Origin: Notospermus geniculatus | Taxonomy: Eukaryota > Nemertea > Pilidiophora > Heteronemertea > Lineidae | DNA length: 64,000 nucleotides | Assembly: GCA_002633025.1 (NCBI GenBank) | Contig: NMRB01000966.1 | Location: 181,951-245,950 of the forward strand | Direction of reading: 5' to 3' | Part shown: one piece after another, positions 11,816 to 22,562 of the stretch | How the letters are laid out: every line of letters begins with the position of its first letter | Position numbering within the stretch: the stretch's first letter is position 1 | The notes under the pieces: model-generated | What the model was told of the DNA's origin: nothing | Seen by the model: the letters and a program-made list of their open reading frames with translations, nothing else | Database searches by the model: none | Made by a program: the position numbers and the translations under genes

Positions 11816-12301
11816 TCATCTGAGAGAGCTTGTTAAGGGGATCCGTGACAGGAGTTCAGACATGATCCTCCAATGTAACAGGCAGACGATCCTATTCGGT
11901 GGTGACGGAGTATATTCGACATCCGGGGTAAAGTCGGGACTGAAGTAGGACTCGTATTCCCTTAACCATTTCTTTTCTACTGGTAAGAATGGTGAATTGT
12001 AGTCTAAGTGTTCCGCCTGTGAGGTAGGGAACCAGCCATTGTAGACGACCATCTCCAGTAGCTCATTCAGGTTCCTTGCACCCACTAAACCTGCCAAATT
12101 GTGCAATACAATGTGAATTTTCTCCCGCCACAGTATTATTATCTCCTGGGTCATGGACATATGAGGGTGGTGCTTCTTCAATAGAAAGGCTGATCCACAT
12201 TGGACTTTACACTGCCAACAAGCAGTGTGGGCTATGATGAACCAGGGAATGTGTCGCCTGATTACGTGTCTTTTAAGTCGTCTGTGTGTTTGCGGACACA
12301 T
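11816..12301 (-). pseudogene. Possible transposon-derived Cys/His-rich ORF fragment, 161 codons
   Basis: The minus-strand ORF starts at ATG 12301. It has a Cys/His cluster (C-x2-C-x3-C, then HH-x2-H, residues ~28-47) like a small zinc-binding module, followed by a conserved-looking helical stretch (LNELLEMVVYNGWFP). It lies inside the CAGGGCTC-ended element, so it may be a remnant of that element's protein. I do not recognise a named family, and it may not be expressed. Confidence 0.35.
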
Positions 12302-12588
12302 GGGATATTATTATACAGGATGTACCAGTGACAAAGACATGAAGCATCTTTCTACAGGGTGCATACACAAAGAGATTGAATAGTCAATGAATCAAGCCAG
12401 TTTACCATGCTACGAACGTGCATTTTGGGGTAAAGAAAAAATATGCTCCTAAAAATTGCCTCTGTGCTCCTAAAATAAAAAGCTTAGGCGCACAGTGCTC
12501 CTAGGAAAAAAAGTAAACTTTGAGCCCTGACCTTCTTATCGCGTCGCAAGTGTGAACAGCTATACTGGTATATGAATATATGAAGGTA

Positions 12589-12714
12589 TACCCAGCTATA
12601 GGGGTGGGGATTTCAAATTACCCAGCCATTAGGGGTAGGGATTGCAGAGTACCCAGCTTTAGGGGGTGGGGATTGAAAAGTACCCAGCCAAAAGGGGTGG
12701 GGATTCAAAATTGC
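12589..12714 (+). repeat. Minisatellite, ~35-nt unit, four copies
   Basis: The unit resembles ACCCAGCYATAGGGGTGGG followed by GATT and an A-rich spacer. Four consecutive copies with point differences. Confidence 0.8.
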
Positions 12715-12715
12715 T

Positions 12716-13835
12716 GTTACCAGCTGAAAGGGGCTTATGAAAAAAGTAGTACACTGATGTGCAACACACTTTATGGGTAGTGACTCGCCCCTGGGGAACT
12801 TCCATACCTGAATGTAAAACAAATAGAACCAGCACTTACATTGAATTCCAAGTCCTCCCATCCTGTTCCGTCTGAAGTAGAATGGCCTGGATATGTGGCC
12901 GATTGGCACATTTATACTACAGCAACCACACAACACTAGACTGAGTGAAAGTGAGGCCTTTATTGTGCCGGGATACATGTAGTAAAGACAACTTGAAATG
13001 TATCATACCAAATCACTTCCAATACCATTCAATATTTTAAGACTTCCTGAGACTACTCCCTCATGCATTGTCATGGAAGGAAGTCTTTTTTACAGAGAAC
13101 AACACTTGGCCACTCCATTCCTAAACCTATTCAAACTTGTGGCTCTTTCCTCAGACAGTAATTGGGTTTTCAAGGATTTGTTCATGAGTTTTGAATCTTG
13201 TTATACATGTTATAGTGTGGAGTGCAGGCATTGAGTGCAATTTCTAGTCAATGTTGTCAACAGTGTGGCAGTGGTCGATAGCCATGGTTACATTACACAA
13301 AATCCCCGGGTTTTTTGCAGTCACACTTATGAATCCCCGGGCTTCAAGAAACCCGTGTCTGAAAAACACGGGTTTTTGAACCACGGCAATGTTGCCATGC
13401 TAATCGAAATCCCCGTGTTTTCGATAGTTCTTCGCACGGCTACAGATGGCACCGCCATATATTAGTGACGTTGTTTTCCCGCCTCCAACGATGTGTGCCA
13501 ATACAGAAATGACCGAAGAGTCACTGCATGCAGCGCACCTGTCGCCGAGCTACTTAACTACAATGTAGTAGTGTGACCTCTCGCCGGGCTTTTCGTACAC
13601 ACGGGTTTGACACGGGTCTGAAAAAACACGGGTACATGTATTTTCAACAGGTGTAACCGTAGCTTATGACTGCGACCAAAAATGTGTAGGACTTGCTTTG
13701 ACCTTTGAGTTGCTTGTAAAAAGTAAATAGGCCTAGTGTTTTTTTGAATGTCAAATAAATGGGCATTTCAAAATTGTAGGAACAACATTTCTTGCCAAAA
13801 GGCAGTGCTTCACGTTGAAATCTGCAGAGCTCAAT
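12716..13835. other. No gene recognised; repeats of CCCGGG/ACACGGGT words
   Basis: The stretch holds inverted ACCCGTGT / ACACGGGT blocks (13345-13375, 13600-13635) suggesting an old TIR element. Short ORFs show no family features. Confidence 0.4.
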
Positions 13836-13839
13836 CAGT

Positions 13840-15066
13840 CTACTCTGTGTGTAATACCTCCCGCAGCATTTAGGAAATGAAAAAGTCCCACCTACAGAGT
13901 GAAAATCTTTCCTCCGAATGTTCTCAATGTTTATCTTACTTCGCTCCAATGGTCATAAGCCCTGTTTATGCTAATAACATGTGCAATTAAAACCTGAATA
14001 TATTCGCTGAGTGTTTCTGAGATGAGCTTTGCCCTTTGTTGAAATAAAAATGCTGATCTCTACTTGCCCCATTTTCTGTTCTCCGAGGAGAGATCCTACA
14101 TTCAGTGGATTGGTGTTTAACAAACATTGAGTAGAAGCACTCATGTTTGATTTCCTCCTGTGCTGGGTGCATAATTTAATAACCGAATAATGGGACTTTC
14201 GAAAAGTAAACTTGTCCCAGAAGACAGTATGGCATCTGTTCGTCAGGAACGTAGTCGGTGTTACGTATCTTATCAGCAGTGGAATACACCTGTGAGTAGT
14301 GCGTTGTCATGGAAACCAACTTAATTTTTAGCTCACCTCTGTGAGGTGAGCTTCTCCCATGGTGTGTCGTCCGTCGTCCGTCGTCGTCCGTCGTCGTCGT
14401 CGTCGTCGTCGTCGTCCGTCGTCGTCGTTAACAGGGGTGGCACGTTTCTAAACCGCTTGGGTTACAAACTTGAAATTTGGTGTACAGGTACCCTATGGTA
14501 AANTTTGCAGGCGCACAGGGGCGCGAGCATGTGATTGCGCGCGTCTTATGTGAAGCACTGCATAGGGGCCTTGGCATCATCAGTCTAGTGTGTAATACCT
14601 CCCGCAGCATTTAGGAAATGAAAAAGTCCCACTCACAGAGTGAAAATCTTTTCTCCCAATCTTCTCAATGTTCATCTTACTTCGCTCCAATGGTCATAAG
14701 CCCTGTTTATGCTAATAACATGTGCAATTTGAATTAAAACCTGAATATATTCGCTGAGTGTTTCTGAGACGAGCTTTGTTGAAATAAAAATGCTGATCTC
14801 TACTTGCCCCATTTTCTGTTCTCCGAGGAGAGATCCTACATTCAGTGGATTGGTGTTTAACAAACATTGAGTAGAATCACTCATGTTTGATTTCCTCCTG
14901 TGCTGGGTGCATAATTTAATAACCGAATAATGGGACTTTCGAAAAGTAAACTTGTCCCAGAAGACAGTATGGCATCTGTTCGTCAGGAACATAGCCGGTG
15001 TAACGTATCTTATCAGCAGTGGAATACACCTGTGAGTAGTGCGTTGTCATGGAAACCAACTTAATT
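13840..15066 (+). repeat. Duplicated 480-nt tract around a single-n scar
   Basis: 13840-14329 and 14585-15066 are near-identical (a few substitutions and a small indel in GAGCTTTGCCCTTTGTTG). The left copy is followed by an AGCTCACCTCTGTGAGGTGAGCT-ended repeat and a (CGT)n run, then n at 14503. This looks like two alleles placed end to end. Confidence 0.7.
14330..14502 (+). mobile_element. End of an AGCTCACCTCTGTGAGGTGAGCT repeat with (CGT)n microsatellite
   Basis: A terminal hairpin is followed by CTTCTCCCATGGTGTGTCGTCC and a CGT/CCGT microsatellite. The same end in reverse orientation lies at 46920-47022, and the phrase TTACAAACTTGAAATTTGGTG is shared by both. Confidence 0.65.
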
Positions 15067-15302
15067 TTTTGTGGTTAATTCATGACATTTGACGTTCTGA
15101 TGTCTAGGCGTGGTTTCTATAACTAATCCTTCACAATTCAGTGTATCACCAGGCTACTCACACTTCATACTCTGTCACAGAGGTGAGCACAATGGCCCTG
15201 GCCATTTCATTTGTGGTTAATTCATGACATTTGACGTTTTGATGTCTAGGCGTGGTTTCTATTGATTGACCGTTTGTTAAACCAATCTGTCGTGTCCTAA
15301 TA

Positions 15303-15999
15303 CCCCCGTCACACTAGAGGCAGAATGAGCAGGAATGCCGTTGGAATGACAATTCGTAGTTCATTCCTGGACATTCGAAGTGCATTCTAAAAATTCTGAC
15401 TGCGTTCCTAATCTTCCGGCCCATTCCTGTGGTCAGTCAGAATGTTTTGGACATGTTGAAAACTATCGAGGTGCATTCCAAATGGAGAAATATCGAACAG
15501 CATTTGAAGTGTATTCTATCTCCATTCTGACTGCGTTCTAAATAGTCTGACAGCCTTCCAACAGCATTTGAAACATTCCGATCGCATTTGAAGGAGATTC
15601 CAAAGGTCAAGGGTCCATACCCTGCCAGTTGAGAAGACTGATGAAAATTCAGGATTCAGCAGCCTGTCGGGGACCATTCTGGCGGCATTCTAGATGCACT
15701 CGGGAAATTCCGGTTACATTCGAAGTACATTCCAAGTGCATTTTTGGTATTCGAGAGGCATTCTTTGTGAATTCTTGAACATTCTAACCATATTCTGCAG
15801 CCATAATCTGTGAGATTTCTGACTAGATTTGAGGTGAATTCGAATCGAAGTGCATTCCAAGTATTTGAAGTGCACTCTTTCAAAGCTGTACATGAATTTA
15901 AATTTTTTCCTGAATCCGGCTCGAATCGAATTTTGCAAATTTTTTCATTCCGGCTGGTTCTGCTTGATTCCTGCTGATTCGAACTAAGTGTGACGGGGC
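15303..15999. mobile_element. TA-flanked element with CCCCGTCACACT ends and GCATTC-rich interior
   Basis: The left end CCCCCGTCACACTAG and right end CTAAGTGTGACGGGGC are inverted, with TA on both sides. The interior is a degenerate series of GCATTC / GAATGC words at roughly 20-30-nt spacing. Confidence 0.7.
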
Positions 16000-16018
16000 T
16001 ATAACATTTGTGTACCGG

Positions 16019-16063
16019 TACAACCAAAAATAGATAAGCTCGCTTATCTATTTTTGGTACAAC
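16019..16063. repeat. Small perfect palindrome
   Basis: TACAACCAAAAATAGATAAGC followed by its complement around a CTCG centre, forming a short strong hairpin. Confidence 0.75.
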
Positions 16064-16362
16064 TGACATTTGTGTACAAAAGATCCAGCCCCGTGAACCT
16101 TCCTTGCCATCCTGTTTTGGAATTATTATCTCAAAACTCTTTTGTCAAAAGGAAGAAACGTTGGTAGTACCCTCAAAGGAACAGAAAAGGGACACTTTCT
16201 TTAATTTCATGGAGTTTTTCTTGATTTTGAAGAAATTCGTACCCTCAAAAACATTTCTGAGTGACAGAAACCCTGGTTGGAGACTGAAGTCAAATGGACC
16301 AAGTTGCATAGCACACGTTTGGCAAATTTAACGAAATGCCTAATATCTGTGTTTCTTTGCAG

Positions 16363-16852
16363 ACTGGATGCATGGGCAGCACTTCCTCCCTGCCACCCAT
16401 CAAGGAGCCAGAATTGTTCTGCGTGGAATCGACAAGGGTGTCTAGGAGGATGAAGGAGAGTAAACACCTGCCGAAGAAGGTGAATATCATCACCAGCGTC
16501 AGCACGACACCGTCGCAATATGTCGGCAATATGTGTCCAACGAATCTCATCGAACAGAAGGAACGATTTCTCCGTTATGGAATCACGCCCAAGTTTGACT
16601 TTAAGGGGAGTTCAGCACGACGAGAAAGCATCACCAGCAAGGTTGAGATCAAGTTTGAGTATTTCCAGGAAGCGAAAAGGATTCTGGAGACACGGTCAAA
16701 TCAGTGTTTGGGAAGTCGGAGAGTTATATTCATGAGACGTTGGGAAAACGTGTCAATCACGTGGAAGCATCGACGGCTGTTGCTCATTATCTCTCGGACA
16801 ATAACCTGGATGGTTGTTTGAAGATCTACTGGACGGAAGACCTGGTTTGTAG
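16363..16852 (+). CDS. MATCAP-type gene, first coding exon (contains a 2-nt frameshift)
   Basis: The acceptor TTCTTTGCAG precedes 16363, and the first Met in frame (MGSTSSLPPIKEPE) is at 16372; an upstream 5'UTR exon is therefore expected. The frame breaks at GAGACACGG (16687-16695). Reading resumes two bases later as VKSVFGKSESYIHETLGKRV and continues to the AG|GTATGT donor. One AC of the ACAC repeat appears to be extra. Confidence 0.8.
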
Positions 16853-19800
16853 GTATGTCTGTTTTGTTACTATACTGTAGGTGAGTTCTTGAGTGTCAAG
16901 GCAAAACCTACGGGTACATGTAGTACAAAGTCACATTTTGGTCAAATTTGAGTTGATACCATTTTTGGACTCACTCGGTTTGGTCTCATCTTCTAATGTT
17001 CCAAAGCATATTTAATTTATGACCCTCCACAGCAAAACCAGTCGCATGTCGTTAAGGTGATCCGTAACGAACTACCGGTAAGATGACACCAGAAGAGAAT
17101 GGAAGAAAGAGATTATTTCAGATTTCATAACAGACAGACAATACTGAACCTGCCAAGCTAAGAGCGACATGCGACTGGTTTTGCAGTGGAGGGACACATT
17201 TCTCAAAACTGAAAAAGATTTGACTTGCTAGACGCAAGGGCCCAACGCGCCGCGTAGCGGCCAACAGCGAAGCTAGCCAAAGACTTGTCACCATGGTCAC
17301 GGGTCAGTCAATAGAATTGGACTTATAGGTGAAATGCGCCTAATGTTCAGATGGAATATATCGGACGGTTGGTTTAACGTTTTTAGTGGCTGTGAACGTA
17401 GATGGGTACATTATGTAGCGATATACATGTACTGACAGATTTGCTGGGGACTTGCTCTGTGGATGTTGTGAAATGCGATTTTTGTAAGATTATTCTGATT
17501 TGTGACGTCATTTCTATTATCATAAAAATATGTTGAGCAGCTGGGATGTATTCATAAACATTTATTCAGCAGCCAGCATCATGGCCGGCTGGCGCATCGG
17601 TAGAGCGTCCGGCTATGAATCCGGGCCGCCGGGTTCGAGCCTTGCGAGAGGCGGGTTTTTTCACGCGTCTGTTTCTCTGTTTATTTTTTTTGCTGAATCT
17701 GTTTCTCTGTTTTTTTTCGCTTTTAGTCGCAGGACGAATATCTCCCCAGCCCTTCCATTTCCCTACAAATCTGCATTTGCTAATAAATACTTATAACCAC
17801 AGATCCTGTCAGCTGTCCTGCATTCAGAGAGACTTTTCACTAAAGTCTCTCTGAATGCAGGGGCAGCTGACGACCATCGACATTCCCCTCACAGCCACCA
17901 AAAATATCAACATCCCAACTAACGTTCAAGAGTACTGGGTTTTGCCTTAACACTCCAGAGTTACTTGAGAAGTAGATTGCACAGAGTGGCTGGAGCATCT
18001 CTCAGCCTTGGTACTGTACATGAAGTTAGTTTGGTTGTGATTGAATTCTCTTTTCATTCCTTTTCAGTGCTCGACTCATATGGCGGGGTCCAAATCTCAA
18101 ATACAACAAACCAGAATCTCGTGTCTATACACTCATGCTAAAGAACTCTAAAGAGAATCCATACCTCAGGGAGCATGGCATCGGTTGCGTCATGGACCAC
18201 GAAATTGGATCACACTTTGTATCCTTATGGCAAAAAATCCCTTTTGACATAGATTATAGTATTGATTCATTGATCAAGTTGATTATCTAATTCATGCTGT
18301 GCTACATAACATTCACAATCAATGAAAGTACAGAAACTGAGCATTTGTCTGTTTGAATCAGCCTACCCGGTAGTCGGTGTAAAGGCCTGTTGACACCAAA
18401 ACCGTGTCGGCGAAAAGCGACGTGCGTTCACCGCCACGAAAATAGGTTCAATGGATTTTGAATGAGAGGGTCAAGACGCGCGGCAAAAAACAACGCGCGC
18501 TCGTCGCCGTCCGAAATAACTTTTGTAGTTATCCAGTGCGCTTGCCGGGGCAGTTTTTCTCCCTGCGCATGCTCAGAGGGTGCGGCTATCTACACAAGTG
18601 TTCAGCCATTTTAACTGCAGGACCATGCCACAGCGTTTCATGCGGGAGTTGTGACCCCTGTATGTGGGTGGAAATCGTGGCATTTTCCGCTGCGTTCAAC
18701 GCGTGTTTTTGGTGTGTACGGACCTTAAGACATTGATCGAATAGAGCATCAAGAACAAATTCCACCTTAACTTATCACACAGATCCGAGCCTGGAATGAT
18801 GGTCTCCAGCCATGGTATGCCAACAGGAAGCAATTTGGTCTCCGTCGCATCAGCTCGGAGGAATCACGCACATCTGAGGAAGGTTTTGCCGCCATCAACA
18901 CTGTACTGAAGGCCAAGAATAAGTTCCTTTATCTGCCTGCTCTCGCTTACTGTAAGTTGTACACTCAATAATTCATCATTATTGGCAGGAGAAAACCAGA
19001 GCCATTGCATACATGTAGCTATCAAGGAGAGAGTGAGCCCTTCCTCTATCTAAGACTTGGTCTGCCCTTCCACCCGCAACCTCAGACAGAGTCCCGGCCC
19101 CCCTCCACTCAGGGGTCGCCCACCCCCGCATGCTCGTTCCAATTTTCTCGGGAAAAGGGGTCATTTTCGTCAGCACTGTTCGGGAAAAAAATCCCGAAAA
19201 ACAGTTAAAATAGGGGTACTTTGAATGACTTTTCTCCCGAAAAGTTCTTAAAAAGGGGATCAAAAGGTTCTCTTCCCGAAAAAATAATAAAAAGGAGTTT
19301 GAAAGTCCTATTCTCAATCCCAGCGACAAGTTATCCCTCCTGCTGTACACGTGTCTTTCAGGTCAGGCCGCGCTTTATCATTTACCCCGGCATTTACCTT
19401 ATCCCAACGAGTACATGTACCTTGTGGAGTGCATCATATCCGAGTCTCATTTTGTTCCTCACGAAAAAGGGGTGAAAATATCTTGGTTCCTTCAATAAGG
19501 GGTCTAATTGGATGAAAAAAGCCCGCAGAAAGGGGTGGAAAATTTCCCTTGGCTCCTTCCATAAGAGGGTCGTTTTCAAACTCAGGAACAAAGGAGTGGT
19601 GGGGGGACAGTGGTGGGGGACAGAGTTCCACCACTATACTTGGCACTGTACTCCATTCATTCTTTCCAACAGACACTGCCTGTATGTCGGTCAACATGAC
19701 GTTCAAACAGTTATTTGAACATCTGGAGACGTACGTATCTGATCCTGAACACCGCTGGAAACTGGTGATGAGAGTGAAGCGAGGGTTAAGAGATGCTAAC

Positions 19801-22410
19801 AGTCAGGGAGGATTTGGGCTGGACCAGTGCTATTTTGAAGGTTAGTCAGCTGACATTTTGATAGCAGAGTATGCCGTGTACACACTAGGGTTTTATATCG
19901 AATCAAATTCGCAATAAAGGCTTATTCCAATACAATGCTTCACACTCAAATCACAATAGATCACTTTTATATGATTTAATGAAACTGGTACAGTCCTCCC
20001 TCGCTATTACGAACCCCTCGGGGTCCAAGGGTTAAGTTCGTACTAACGCGGAGTTGGTAATAGCGAGGATTCGTCCGTGGGGGCATGATGATCATGCCAC
20101 ACTTTGTATACGGGACTGACTTTATTGAATATTTGCCTGATTAAATGCTCAAACATGCATTAATCAAACCCAAGCTTGGATAATTCGGTTTGTATTGTAC
20201 CGGTACTCTTATCAAACCCAAGCTAGCTTGATTTTGGTTTGAACTGTACACAGCGTAATTGATCATGGGCAGGAATTGGGCCAACATGTCATGAAGTTTT
20301 GGGAGCCAGACGTTGGGTTCGTAATATCCGGGAGTTCGTAGAATCGAAGTACGTAAGAGCGAGGGAGCACTGTCTTTTTATCGATTTCGATGCGCGTGAG
20401 CCAAGTGGAAATACATGCACTGGTAGTTGTCGCGAAACTGATTTGCAGTGTGACCTGCGGCTCATCCCGAAACAAGCTGAACGGGCGATGACTCATCACA
20501 CCGCACATGCCCAGTATCGCTTGTCAATCTTATTTCCGTTTTAGCGAGCGGGAAAACGAGTTCATATTTTACACTAACAAAGGCCGCACCATCATGTTCT
20601 GCACAGTATACATTCAATGCCTAATGCACTTTATTGCGGGTTGAGTGTGACGCGTTTTGTTTCGCATCGAAATCGGTTTAGTTGTAGTGTGACCCGACCT
20701 GGCGTAACCAAATCGATTTCCGTATTTCAGTGTTCTAGCCAGGCCAGTTTCACAGGGCGGTACCACCCTGTTCAAAATTCAGAGCTCATTTTACCATGGA
20801 CCCTGTTCAAATTTTTTACCATCCTGTTTAAAAATGTAACTTGCAATGCATTTTCTATTACACCACCCTGTTTGAATTTCACTCCCACCCAGTTTGAAAA
20901 TCCAGGGCCTTAAAATCATAGGAAAATGCAGTCATCCCACCCTCTTTGGAAAATTTTCTGGCTAGAACACTGTAATTTCGATTTACGGAAACTGATTTCG
21001 ATGCGCAATAGGTTTGAACGCAGCATAAGGCCCACAAGATTCATGAAATGAACCCATGATCACCAGCAAGCACTGAAGATTACTACCATGTCACCATTTC
21101 TGAATGATTGTGTCTGTATTTGGCATTCTTTCCCACAGGTGCCGTGCAGATTCTGAAAAACATTGACAACATCGATTTCCTTGTGATGGCGTCAGGGAAG
21201 GTCTGCTGGGACGAAGTACAACGCGTGAAGCGACTCGCTAGGACAGACTGTGTGAAAGTCCCATTGTTTATGAAGAATATGGAATCGTACATTCGTCAGT
21301 TGAAACATATAGCAAACATCAACTTCTTAGGAAATTACTCCCTTAGTAATCCTAATACCAACAAGAGGAAGCATACTGTGAACCGGCCCAAGACGGGGGC
21401 TGATCGGAGGATGGAGAAGCCATCAGTTCCTAGGCCGGCACTCTCAGAAGCAAGTAAGTCTCGAGCATATGTTAGATGACTGATGTGTTTGATGTATATG
21501 CAGGCCTCAACTTAAAGCGAAGGCATTGTCGTCGATGCTTGACTGATTTGCCTTTGTGCCCTCTAAAAACATACTTGTTGATATGGCAATAGTAGCCTTC
21601 CTGCCCCATTCAATTGCCGAAGTGCCCTGGTACAATCTACTCCTCAAAAGGCAAACAAATCCCACTAATTAGGCCCAACTCCTCAATCATGTCAATCAGA
21701 CTCAAGTGACCGCATGGCATGTATACAGATGATTTCTTCACGCTGCACAATGCTGAAGAATTCCTGAACAAACAATTCCATTATTTGAGTTAGTACTGAA
21801 AAGTGTGAAGTCAAAATTAGTCCCTTGGTCTCCTTTTTTTGCAAATTTATCTTGAAAAGTGATCAAGCAAAATTGCCATTTTGCCCTAATATTTTGGAGA
21901 CCTGTGAAGGCAATGTGCCCTGCCTGATTGCTGATTTTGCCTTGCCCCTTTCAATCCTTAAGTTGAGGCCTGTATATGGTTTGTTTTATACTCCCTGATG
22001 CTCAGATTACGTACCTTGCACTTTGGAAATCTCATGTACGGACAGTTCTGTCCTTATTTGTAATGTCTCTTTGTGTTTTACTTGCAGACACCCCTCAGCC
22101 TCGCCTTCCTGCCTCACCCACCAAAGGATATCATCAGTCATCACCGATTCCATTCTCAAGAAAATCATTCGAATCAAACTTCAAACACAGCTTCAACAAG
22201 CTCTCAAAGCCAAACACTCCACCAAATATCTACTGGAAGAAAGGTGGACCCAGCACCAGGCGAGTAAAATCGTATCGAAAAAACAAGAAGTTGTTAAATC
22301 GCCGACAATCAAATTCGAATATGTTGTTGTATGATAAGCGGAAACGCAACAGCGACGACGACGATTCGGACGATTCCTCTGAAGACACATCAGAGGAGAG
22401 TTTTTGTTGA
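16372..22410 (+). CDS. MATCAP-type (KIAA0895 family) microtubule-associated tyrosine carboxypeptidase
   Basis: Six exons (16363-16852, 18068-18218, 18783-18951, 19673-19840, 21139-21453, 22088-22410) join in phase. After correcting one 2-nt slip near 16690, the model gives 534 residues, close to the usual length of this family. Members are zinc peptidases that remove the C-terminal tyrosine of alpha-tubulin. Visible hallmarks are a HEIGSH zinc-binding motif ending exon 2 (about residues 204-209) and SEEGFA early in exon 3, where the third ligand Glu is expected (about 242-243). The N-terminal ~60 residues and the basic, Ser-rich C-terminus ending in an acidic DDDDSDDSSED tract are probably disordered. 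Family assignment is confident; whether it corresponds to MATCAP1 or MATCAP2 is not decided. Expected site of action is cytoplasmic microtubules. Confidence 0.88.
17022..17196. repeat. Inverted repeat in MATCAP intron 1
   Basis: CCTCCACAGCAAAACCAGTCGCATGTCG is mirrored by CGACATGCGACTGGTTTTGCAGTGGAGG with a ~115-nt loop. Confidence 0.75.
17582..17662 (+). mobile_element. tRNA-like sequence, probable SINE head
   Basis: A-box-like TGGCGCATCGG at 17590 and B-box-like GGTTCGAGCC at 17632 are about 40 nt apart, with a T-run after. The acceptor stem does not close and the anticodon loop is irregular, so this is a tRNA-derived SINE head or tRNA pseudogene rather than a functional tRNA. Confidence 0.5.
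17806..17872. repeat. Palindrome in MATCAP intron 1
   Basis: GTCAGCTGTCCTGCATTCAGAGAGACTTT is mirrored by AAAGTCTCTCTGAATGCAGGGGCAGCTGAC around a TCACT centre. Confidence 0.75.
18068..18218 (+). CDS. MATCAP-type gene, exon 2 with catalytic HEIGSH
   Basis: The acceptor is CCTTTTCAG. The exon begins with T completing AGT (Ser) and ends in phase 0 after ...MDHEIGSHF before GTATCC. It carries the two zinc-binding His residues and the catalytic Glu. Confidence 0.88.
18383..18725. mobile_element. TAA-flanked MITE in MATCAP intron 2, PIF/Harbinger-like
   Basis: Ends AGGCCTGTTGACACCAAAA and TTTTTGGTGTGTACGGACCT are imperfect inverted repeats, flanked by TAA on both sides (18380-18382, 18726-18728). 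A 3-bp TWA duplication is typical of PIF/Harbinger elements. Confidence 0.55.
18783..18951 (+). CDS. MATCAP-type gene, exon 3
   Basis: Starts IRAWNDGLQPWY after a CACACAG acceptor and ends LPALAY plus one T before GTAAGT. It contains SEEGFAAINT, the expected third metal-ligand region. Confidence 0.88.
19673..19840 (+). CDS. MATCAP-type gene, exon 4
   Basis: The acceptor is TTTCCAACAG. It codes for YTACMSVNMTFKQLFEHL... and RVKRGL...GGFGLDQCYFE, ending with one G before GTTAGT. The codon split at each end matches the neighbouring exons. Confidence 0.88.
19991..20372. mobile_element. CAGTCCTCCCTCGCTATTACGAAC MITE in MATCAP intron 4
   Basis: Inverted ends CAGTCCTCCCTCGC / GCGAGGGAGCACTG. A related, more complex copy lies at 49813-50428. 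The CAGT terminus suggests a pogo/Tc1-mariner relative; a TA precedes the left end only. Confidence 0.6.
20733..20972 (+). repeat. CACCCTGTT-rich dispersed repeat (copy 1, uninterrupted)
   Basis: It is about 85-90% alike to 62035-62345 in the same orientation (GGGCGGTACCACCCTGTT, TTTAAAAATGTAA, AGGAAAATGCAGTCATCCCACC). This copy is the empty site for the MITE inserted at 62176-62275. Confidence 0.7.
21139..21453 (+). CDS. MATCAP-type gene, exon 5
   Basis: The acceptor is TTTCCCACAG. It begins GAVQILKNIDNIDF and contains LVMASGKVCWDEVQRVKRLA, the end of the catalytic domain. After HIANINFLG the sequence becomes basic and low in complexity. The donor is AGCAA|GTAAGT. Confidence 0.88.
21501..21972. 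mobile_element. MITE with CAGGCCTCAACTTAA ends in MATCAP intron 5
   Basis: The left CAGGCCTCAACTTAA and right TTAAGTTGAGGCCTG are perfect inverted repeats. TATATG flanks both sides (21495-21500 and 21973-21978), a 6-bp target duplication. Confidence 0.75.
22088..22410 (+). CDS. MATCAP-type gene, last exon
   Basis: The acceptor is TTTTACTTGCAG. It codes for a Ser/Pro/Lys-rich tail and ends with an acidic DDDDSDDSSED run, then SEESFC and stop TGA at 22408-22410. A candidate AATAAA signal lies at 22733-22738, inside repeat sequence. Confidence 0.85.
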
Positions 22411-22562
22411 CTTTGTCTTGTTCTGTGGTCTCATCTTTTTTAGCATGTCCGTGTGATATTTTCAAATACTTCGAAAGCAAAAGATCTATTTTCAAGTTTA
22501 TTGAACTCATTTTGTTGTGAGGAAAGGTGCTCTGTGTACATTGCCATGGTCACCATGTGATC

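Larger units (their letters stand above)
10556..12529. mobile_element. CAGGGCTCAAAGTT-ended element nested in a second MITE copy
   Basis: The left end CAGGGCTCAAAGTT mirrors the right end AACTTTGAGCCCTG at 12529. The flanks are the left part (10497-10555) and right part (12530 on) of the MITE seen intact at 10318-10485. An internal repeat (10556-10815 against 11579-11835, about 95% alike) straddles the single n at 11130, so part of the apparent length is probably an assembly effect. I see no clear target duplication. Confidence 0.6.
3870..16362. other. Transposon-rich intergenic region between two divergent genes
   Basis: Between the minus-strand Ser-rich gene and the plus-strand MATCAP gene I find no spliced coding sequence. 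The region is almost fully made of TIR elements, palindromes, minisatellites and two probable haplotype joins (n at 11130 and 14503). Promoters of both genes should lie near its two ends, but no motif can be assigned. Confidence 0.6.

Noticed and set aside
14366-14430. CRISPR-like or coding repeat from the CGTCGTC run
   Set aside because: It is a plain trinucleotide microsatellite at the end of a dispersed repeat, in a eukaryotic context.
17582-17662. Functional tRNA gene
   Set aside because: A and B boxes are present, but acceptor and T stems do not pair well and the anticodon loop is irregular; better explained as a SINE head.
21976-22087. N-terminal extension of the last MATCAP exon (open frame from 21976)
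   Set aside because: A clear TTTTACTTGCAG acceptor at 22087 fits the phase of the previous exon; the upstream open stretch is intron.
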